64,000 nt of DNA from Macrolepiota albuminosa (Eukaryota; Basidiomycota; Agaricomycetes; Agaricales; Agaricaceae). Position 1 is the first letter of the stretch, and each line of letters opens with the position of its first letter. The stretch is from positions 558,001-622,000 of the forward strand of contig JAMWFC010000092.1 in assembly GCA_027475525.1 (NCBI GenBank), written 5' to 3'. The notes beneath the pieces were generated by a model, which had not been told where the DNA came from, did not search any database, and worked only from the letters and a program-made list of their open reading frames with translations. Position numbers and translations under genes: made by a program. Positions 57,570 through 64,000 of the stretch are shown here, one piece after another.

Positions 57570-59645
57570 ATGGTCATTCTACTCACGTGGGAATCGTATT
57601 TACTTTCCTCGGACTTTCCCCTTTCAGCATCACATATCCCTGGGCAAGGCCACGACGACAGTGATTCTGATGTCTTGAGGTTAGACGACTGTTTCTCAAT
57701 GGTTTCAGACTACGTATCCTATCATAAGAAACTTCGTGGGTGGTTAAGTTACGCATTTGCCAGGTGAATGACAATGAGCTTCGGCCCAACTGTTTTTTTT
57801 ACCCTTCAACATTCAACAGCGAAGTTTTCGTCATAGTCTCGTTGACGTTATTTCTACCAATCTGCCTTGAGCAATATGCAAGAGACAATGGATTTCTTCT
57901 TCCTGATCGTACAGACCGGTGTTCCGCAGTCGCCAAGCTAGGCGCAGGGACAACGCGATGTGTGGTCAAAATAGGCTGGGTTTGGATCGATAGTGCCAGC
58001 TTTAGGTCAGTGTATCCACTTTGCTAACTATATCCGAAGCTTGACTTGGCTGTATAGCTTGTATACTTACTCCTTATCTGTGGCTTTGCAAGCCCTGACG
58101 GTGATTTCAATGGGTGGAATTGCTGATCACCGTACGCCTTACCTTATACATCTATATCAATCACTCCAAGTTAATACGGCCTCCGTTCAACAGCTCCTCA
58201 TAGAAAGCGCTTGCTTTTATCATTCGCTCTGTTTGGCGCAATACCTGCGACTATCTTTCTGATTCTACCTTCGACCTCGTTTGCTTGGATGTTTGTTGCG
58301 CCGCTGGCCATCTGTGCAAATGTTGGCTTTGGTGCTTCTGTTGTAGCTATGAATGCATATTTACCCACACTAGCACGGGAATCTCCCGAGGTTCGTCAAA
58401 TCCTTGCAGAAATCGACGACGCGCAGGAGGCACATCCTCCAGCTATGCCAGACGAGAACTCCGATCATTCGGATTCACCTCTTATTACTCACAACACCAC
58501 AAGTGAAATTGATGCCCTTCAGGCTAAATACGAGAATGAATTGTCCAGAGCTACCTCTCGTATCTCGTCCTTCGGGATTGCCCTTGGATACGGGGCAGGA
58601 ATATTCCTTCTCATAATCGCCCTTATCCCCGTGACACTCCTTCACGGGTCTACGTTTGCTCTCAGACTTGCTATCGGGCTTAGTGGCGTTTGGTGGGCCG
58701 TTTTTACGATACCTGCTGCAATCTGGTTGCCGGGAGGTGAAGGAGTTGAGCTGTCTGACACGCCGCCCGGTCAGTGGAGCACAAAGAGGGAGATTGGAGC
58801 CGCATGGAGGCGTCTTGGTAACATGCTCCGGTGGACAGAGATCAAGAAGTTGAGGAACACTTTCAAGTATCTTGCTGCGTGGTTCTTACTATCAGATGGC
58901 GAGTCAATTAGTTCTACTATTTCTCTTTGGTTTGACTCATACTATCGGCCCGCCAGGCTTCACTACAATTACATCCACCGCCATTCTATTCGGCAAAACT
59001 TCATTGAATATGCAGCCTTCTGCACTTATTCTCGTAGGCGTACTGACACCAACATCCGGAATTCTTGGTTCCCTTGCCTGGCCATATATACAACGCCGAT
59101 ACAGATGGTCGAATCTAAAAGTCATCGTCATACTCGTACTCATGGCGTCAGTCATTCCTGCTTATGGATGTCTTGGCTTTTTGAGCGTCTTCCAAGGGGG
59201 GTATACCCGATTCGGCGGGCTAACAACGCAAGGCGAAATGTTCGCTCTCGCTGTCTACTTCGGTGAGTCATTGTTCTCTGTCCTTTTCGTCACCACGGAT
59301 GTCATTGTCATAGGTTCTGTCTATGGCGCGTTCCAGGGTTATGCACGAGCCTTTTATGCCGAGCTTCTACCCCCTGGCGAAGAAGCCCGGTGGTACGGCT
59401 TATTCTCCATTACGGATAAAGTACGTTTATTTTTACTTACTTGGAATGAAACGTTCATCTGTCCGTAGTCGAGTTCCTTCATTGGACCACTCATCGTTGG
59501 TTTAATTGCAGACACAACGGGTAATATCCGTTATGCCTTCTTCTTCCTCGTTATCATGGTTTGGTTGGCCGTGCCCATCCTGACCAGTGTTGACGTAGAG
59601 CGAGGTCGAAAAGACGCTAGAGACTATCGATATAGTGCAGCATAA
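57570..59645 (+). CDS. ATG22: ATG22-like vacuolar effluxer (MFS fold), 582 aa
   Basis: Exons 57570-57763, 57820-58005, 58058-58131, 58194-58898, 58957-59262, 59314-59420, 59469-59645, all in frame. An acidic, soluble N-terminus leads to LRGWLSYAFASEVFVIVSLT, then LFLPICLEQYARDNGF and WVWIDSASFSLYTYSLSVAL. It continues MGGIADH-P-HRKRLLLSFAL, FGFGASVVAMNAYLP-like text, a cytosolic loop rich in Glu/Asp/Ser, ISSFGIALGYGAGIF, SDGFTTITSTAILFGKT, and VYGAFQGYARAFYAELLPPG with EEARWYGLFSITDKSSSFIG. Order and motifs are those of ATG22, which exports amino acids from the vacuole after autophagy. Intron 4 starts GC instead of GT. The exact start codon is uncertain because the N-terminus is poorly conserved. 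Confidence 0.9.
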
Positions 59646-61271
59646 ACGGCATTTTTAACGATGTTCTTCCATGCATACAGATGAATCGTCATCGAAAGCA
59701 TGCTCGGCCGATTCGTGCTGTCGCTGCAGAAGGACTCTGCTTTGCTGCGTACGGTAGTTAAGAGACTTTTCATTTGTGTCCAATGCTAGATGTATGACAT
59801 CCTCCAGCGCTTGCCAAGAATGTTTGCTTCTGCTTAAATAATAGACATTCATCTATATGTGTGCTGGCAGTTACTTTTTCATAAAAAAAATTCTCTTTAG
59901 GTAGAATATTTGTGCCATGCCCATCTCGTGCATCATACTATTCAAAACCACAAACTGCCGTTCGTTCATTGGTCAAGAACAGAAGAACCAGAGCTCAACA
60001 AGTTATTTGTTTGACAAGATTTACCTTGATTTTCAGCCTACTGTTGACACATAAGTCTTTTGTACTTCTTGCTTCTGCACTTTCACCGGTCCTACATGGC
60101 GCCTATCGTGTAGTTCGAACCCTGTGGTCTTGTCTTGAGTGAGGTAACTGAGGGTGAATCTGGACTATCAGCTCATGACTTCCGATGTCTCTATATACCA
60201 ATTTTTCGTTAGCCAGCATATTCGACTTCAGGAACTTTTTTCTCGCTTAAACTGCACTTATTTCGAAACCAGGTCTTTCCCCTGTATCCTGTGTATCAAT
60301 ATCGCTATGGACTCATCAACCGCTCCCAGCAGAACCGAAGAACCTGCCATCTACCTATGAGACGACGATAGAAGCTCGTCTTCCCTTCTTTCCTCGATCA
60401 ATCAGTATCTCATCCATTGATTTCTGTCTCGTCATCAACCTTTAGAAATTGAAGATCTCCTTATTTGTCGGGTTGGAGAGTCCCTCTCCTCAAGAGCATC
60501 TATCTCGTAAATGTGTTCAACAAACGAGGTTTGCCGTATGTTCTCTTCCTCAATAATTAGCTTTCACTGGTGGTTAATGATCCCTGAAAGAGACTTTCAG
60601 TTCATGTTCTGCTTTGAGCAGTCTAGTGTCGCTATAGAAGGACTATGATTTACCTTACACTCACTTAAAGGTAGAGGGATAAACTTTGCGACTGTCCAAG
60701 ATCTTCATTAATTGCTCTCTAGCCTCCCTCAAAGTTCTCTGTAATCAAGGGTTGAATTCTTCTCCTTCGTTTAGCGCTTCACCTCGCAATTTTCAGCACT
60801 TGACCCAGAATTTCTTTATAGACATGTCAGAACCAGTTGTCGTGGTAGACGATGAAACAGGAAAGTTCAGGGTCACATTGAAGTCGCCCTGGGAGCTGGT
60901 TCTTTTTTTTTAGTTGTCGTGGTAGACGATGAAACAGGAAAGTTCAGGGTCACATTGAAGTCGCCCTGGGAGCTGGTTCTTTTTTTTTCTAAATTAAAGG
61001 CTTCAATCCCACGAGGTGACTCAAGAGGCAGCCTCAGAATGACGTACTCGTGACTGTCAATGCAGTTAGTAACCATCCTATACAACATCTCATTGACTAT
61101 GAGAAGGTACAAATCATTCTGATGTGACGATAGATTAATCTATCGAGACAACTGGCGAGACATGTAGGAGCGCCGAAACTCTGTGATTGGCGCTGGGACG
61201 GCTTCGCAAAAACCTAAACAATCTAAATTGGCAACTCTACAATTCCCTCCGTGACTCGTCCCTCGAACGAT
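59646..61271. other. Intergenic; short frames only
   Basis: No gene is supported. A minus frame at 59655-59852 (MNVYYLSRSKHSWQALEDVI start) and a plus frame at 60823-60913 (MSEPVVVVDDETGKFRVTLK start) look protein-like but are short. The second contains the exact 77-bp duplication. Confidence 0.4.
60835..60988. repeat. Exact 77-bp tandem duplication in intergenic DNA
   Basis: 60835-60911 equals 60912-60988, including a terminal run of nine T; flanking bases differ. Confidence 0.95.
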
Positions 61272-62305
61272 ATGCAAATCCAACCAGAAATATTTCTTTC
61301 TGATGCCAGAATCCTCATCTCATCGGATGGTACAGAACTTTATGCTGAAGCCGCCGGTGATCGCTCGAAGCCTTCCATTGTGTTCATCCATGGGTTCTTT
61401 CTTAGTAGCGTTGTTTTTGATGACATATTCTACGATCCATCGTGGCTGAATGATGCATATCTTGTGAGTAGATTGATGATCTGAGTCTCAACTCTCATCC
61501 TTTGGTGCCTTAGGTTCGATATGATGTTCGTGGTCATGGTAGAAGCGGAAAACCTGGATTCAAAGACGCTTGGGAGTCCCGGCGATTGGCGGAAGACTTT
61601 GATACTGTACTTGAGGCATTTCAGCTAACAAAACCATTTGTCGCTGGTTGGTGAGTGGCAGAGTTATCTACCTTGTAGTGTCAGATTCGTGGCTTAGTAT
61701 TCATCCCCGATTCTATCTTGTAGGAGCCTCGGAGGTTTGTTCCATAACGTCTTCCCATGCTTCTACAACTCAACTGACTGATAGCCACGATCATCGCGGA
61801 TATCCTCTCGTTCCAGGAGCCGGCATATTTGTCGGGTATTATCTATATATCGCCGGTGCCATCTATGAGCAACATCTCCCGAGCCATGTCGGATATTTGT
61901 CACGATTGCTTTCCGCCCCTCATACAGAACCAAGACGTTGACGCATACCAGGAAGCATCAAACACCTTTGTATCTCTATGTTCCACGTCTATGAGCCATT
62001 CTATGAGGCTCGCATGCCTAGGTAGTTTCTTAATGCAGTCACGCTCTGTGGCGACACACTTACTCTCTCGGACGCAAAGTGAAGCGGGGTTATTGAAGAC
62101 AGGCAAGGAATTCGGCCTACCACTATTAGTGTTCCTCGGGCAGAGGGATGATCTCATCATCAACGAAGAGATAATCAGCTGGACTGTAGAGTGGAAGAAT
62201 GCGAGAGTGATTGAAATCGATGGAGATCATACACCGTGGTTAGGAAATTCTGTCCTTTTTAGATGGGAAATCTCGAAATGGGTCAGAACGACTGCCTCGA
62301 GGTAA
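61272..62305 (+). CDS. Alpha/beta hydrolase, 286 aa, with an 11-nt exon
   Basis: Exons 61272-61463, 61514-61650, 61724-61734, 61785-62305, all in frame. IVFIHGFFLSSVVFDD is the oxyanion-hole HG region, and YDVRGHGRSGKPGF is the classical strand 4 text. VAGWSLGGATIIADI carries the nucleophile Ser in G-W-S-L-G, and LVFLGQRDDLIINEE has the acid Asp. IDGDHTPWLGN places the catalytic His. A complete triad suggests an active enzyme (esterase, lipase or epoxide-hydrolase-like); the substrate is unknown. Exon 3 is only 11 nt (GAGCCTCGGAG) and encodes the residues just around the nucleophile elbow. The Met at 61272 is the first in frame. Confidence 0.85.
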
Positions 62306-64000
62306 TCACTTGACTCATTTTTACTCACCTCATGTACATAGCATCCAACACTCAATACCTTTGACAGATGATCTTGATTCCCATTAAAATATTGACAAAA
62401 ACGAGGAGACGGAGAGATACACTTGAGGCCTAAGGCTTGAGCTTAAGGCCTTGAGGCTTCAACCTGTTTGGAAATTCAGATATTCGGATTGTGCACGTGC
62501 CAGCTATTTGAGATCAGTGCCTGAAATAGGTGATTTCTATAAGCGTTCATACTCACCAAATCCTCGGAACCATCCTACTTTACCTTGACACGACTCTGAC
62601 GGCCTGGGTAAGTATGTACATAACTCAAGCTCTGATCCAGGACAGCAATTTCTGGATTTCTATAAAGAATCATATGTATCCACATCCATACGACCGTCCG
62701 GATGAGTGGTCCGATTTCTTCCTGAAAGGACAAAGAATGCTCCGTCCCGGCCTAAGGTACGTATGGCATGCGCCCTGATACGATGATCGGCGTGAAATCT
62801 CAGAATGAAAATTTGGTAGTTTTGCTAAGGACATTGCATGGTATGGTAATCCAAAATGATGGAGGTCACGCTCCCAGCTGATAATAGCACCAGCTTCGAA
62901 AATATTGTCTACTGACTTACAGAAAATGTATACACAGAGTAAAAAGAAAGGGGGATTTTGGATGGGGTAAGATTCATTTGCTTGCCATGCTGTGGCGTTA
63001 TGGCCATCAGTTTCTCAATGAGATTCAGCCGACAGTATCATGGGTGTAAAGGACAATCGTACTAAACTCTTTTCGCACTTTTGGGTTCTTCAGTTCGATA
63101 TTGAACTAGCTGGAGGATCCAATGGGAGAGGGACTAGAGAAAAGGTAAGTCTTTTTCCCTTGGAATTTGGTCCGGTTCATTAAAAGGTGACTTGATTATC
63201 TTTATTTATGGACATACCAAAGCTTTGATCGTCTTCGACAGGACCACGTGTCGTCTGGTCGACCAGGACAATATCTTCTCCGCCTCGGGCCAAGCGGTGG
63301 TTCTATCGTAACAATACCAGGCAAAAACTCTATCAATCTGATTTCAAACTGAATTTGTGTCTTCAGCAATTCAAGCTGGGTCTTCCTGCTCTTCTGTGGG
63401 TCCTCTTCGCGTTAGGGTCAGTTATTTGATATGCTTCTTTTCCAGATGGACCAAATGTGGTCCCACTAATTGAGGCATCTGTTACTTGATTAGCAACTCA
63501 AGTGACACAATCTAGGGATTGCATTAGTCTGCCATTACATAACTCGACGAAACTTGGCCTCACGCAACGTTTCCGCTCATCTGCCTCGGGCACCTCAGGG
63601 AAAAACTCAGATCGACCGCGTAGCTAGGTTCGTCGTAACCCTTGGTCTCTCTAGCAATTGGATATCTCTTAGTCAAGTTGTCAAAATAGAAAGTCCGAAA
63701 CCTAAACTTCCAAAGATCCACGAAAAACTGAGGCAAAACAATTTACTCGTCTTACTCTCGGTATCTTTTTTAACGTGAACGCCCGGCCTCTCACACGCCT
63801 CTTTAAGGGGACTCTACCGCCGAGTACGGCTTTCAAGTTGGATGGCCACTTTGTTCGAAATGCCCCCATCCCATAGATCAAGTCCACCTTTCTCACATGC
63901 GATCCAACAACAAGCAGTAGCCGTTTTGTTCTTGATAGAAAATTCCCAAGCCATGACGGCGATGTGGCCGAACCTCCGAGATAATGTTTTGCAGGATGTC
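62306..64000. other. No gene supported; decayed exons possible
   Basis: Open frames are short and unrelated. Near 62640-62770 a frame reads HPYDRPDEWSDFFLKGQRML followed by a GTACGT donor. It looks like a real exon, but upstream and downstream partners were not found. The window ends without a recognisable gene start. Confidence 0.35.

Noticed and set aside
60060..60130. Second tRNA suggested by GTTCGAACCC
   Set aside because: No A box at the right distance and the T stem does not pair.

Overview
The window looks like nuclear DNA of a filamentous basidiomycete (Agaricomycetes-type). The reasons are many 45-70 nt GT-AG introns, a KIN1/PAR-1 kinase with a fungal layout, ATG22-like and DUF1769 genes, a spliced tRNA-Val, and an intact Helitron-type Rep/helicase beside strongly CpG-depleted transposon graveyards. 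No species is claimed. Gene models were built by joining exons by eye at GT-AG (once GC-AG) sites and checking that every join keeps frame.

Layout. 0.5-2.3 kb: a tRNA-Val(CAC) and decayed repeats. 2.3-4.6 kb: left copy of a 2.3-kb direct repeat carrying a DUF1769 gene; the right copy is at 26.3-28.6 kb. 5.5-5.9 kb: four ~102-bp tandem repeats, each with a palindrome. 7.0-11.7 kb: a 14-exon JmjC gene. 11.9-25.5 kb: a three-gene mobile cassette made of a 2563-codon Helitron protein ending in a USP-like cysteine-protease domain (-), a 13-exon 614-aa gene (-) and a divergent 6-exon 311-aa gene (+). Arrays of a ~28-bp repeat flank it, with the left array inverted relative to the other two. 28.8-36.9 kb: host block with SPC1, KIN1-type kinase and a Rieske-DUF455 fusion. 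37.6-55.7 kb: AT-rich, CpG-poor nest of solo LTRs, a Tc1/mariner relic, a gag relic, foldback MITEs and one young CpG-rich solo LTR. 56.1-62.3 kb: host genes again, namely a GPI-anchored Cys-rich wall protein, an ATG22-like vacuolar effluxer and an alpha/beta hydrolase. 62.3-64 kb: no gene supported.

How the parts relate. The Helitron protein should do HUH nicking and unwinding. The two neighbouring proteins are unrecognised, but both have a beta-rich basic/acidic make-up that could suit single-strand DNA or helicase partners; this is inference. The CpG-poor region holds an old and a young copy of the same LTR side by side, which shows directly that CpG sites were converted to TpG/CpA.

A technical warning: five exact tandem duplications, each of period 77 bp, are scattered through unrelated sequence (31.8, 49.0, 51.5, 55.1 and 60.8 kb). 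Most likely they are assembly joins in which a k=77 overlap was kept twice. One of them breaks the KIN1 reading frame.
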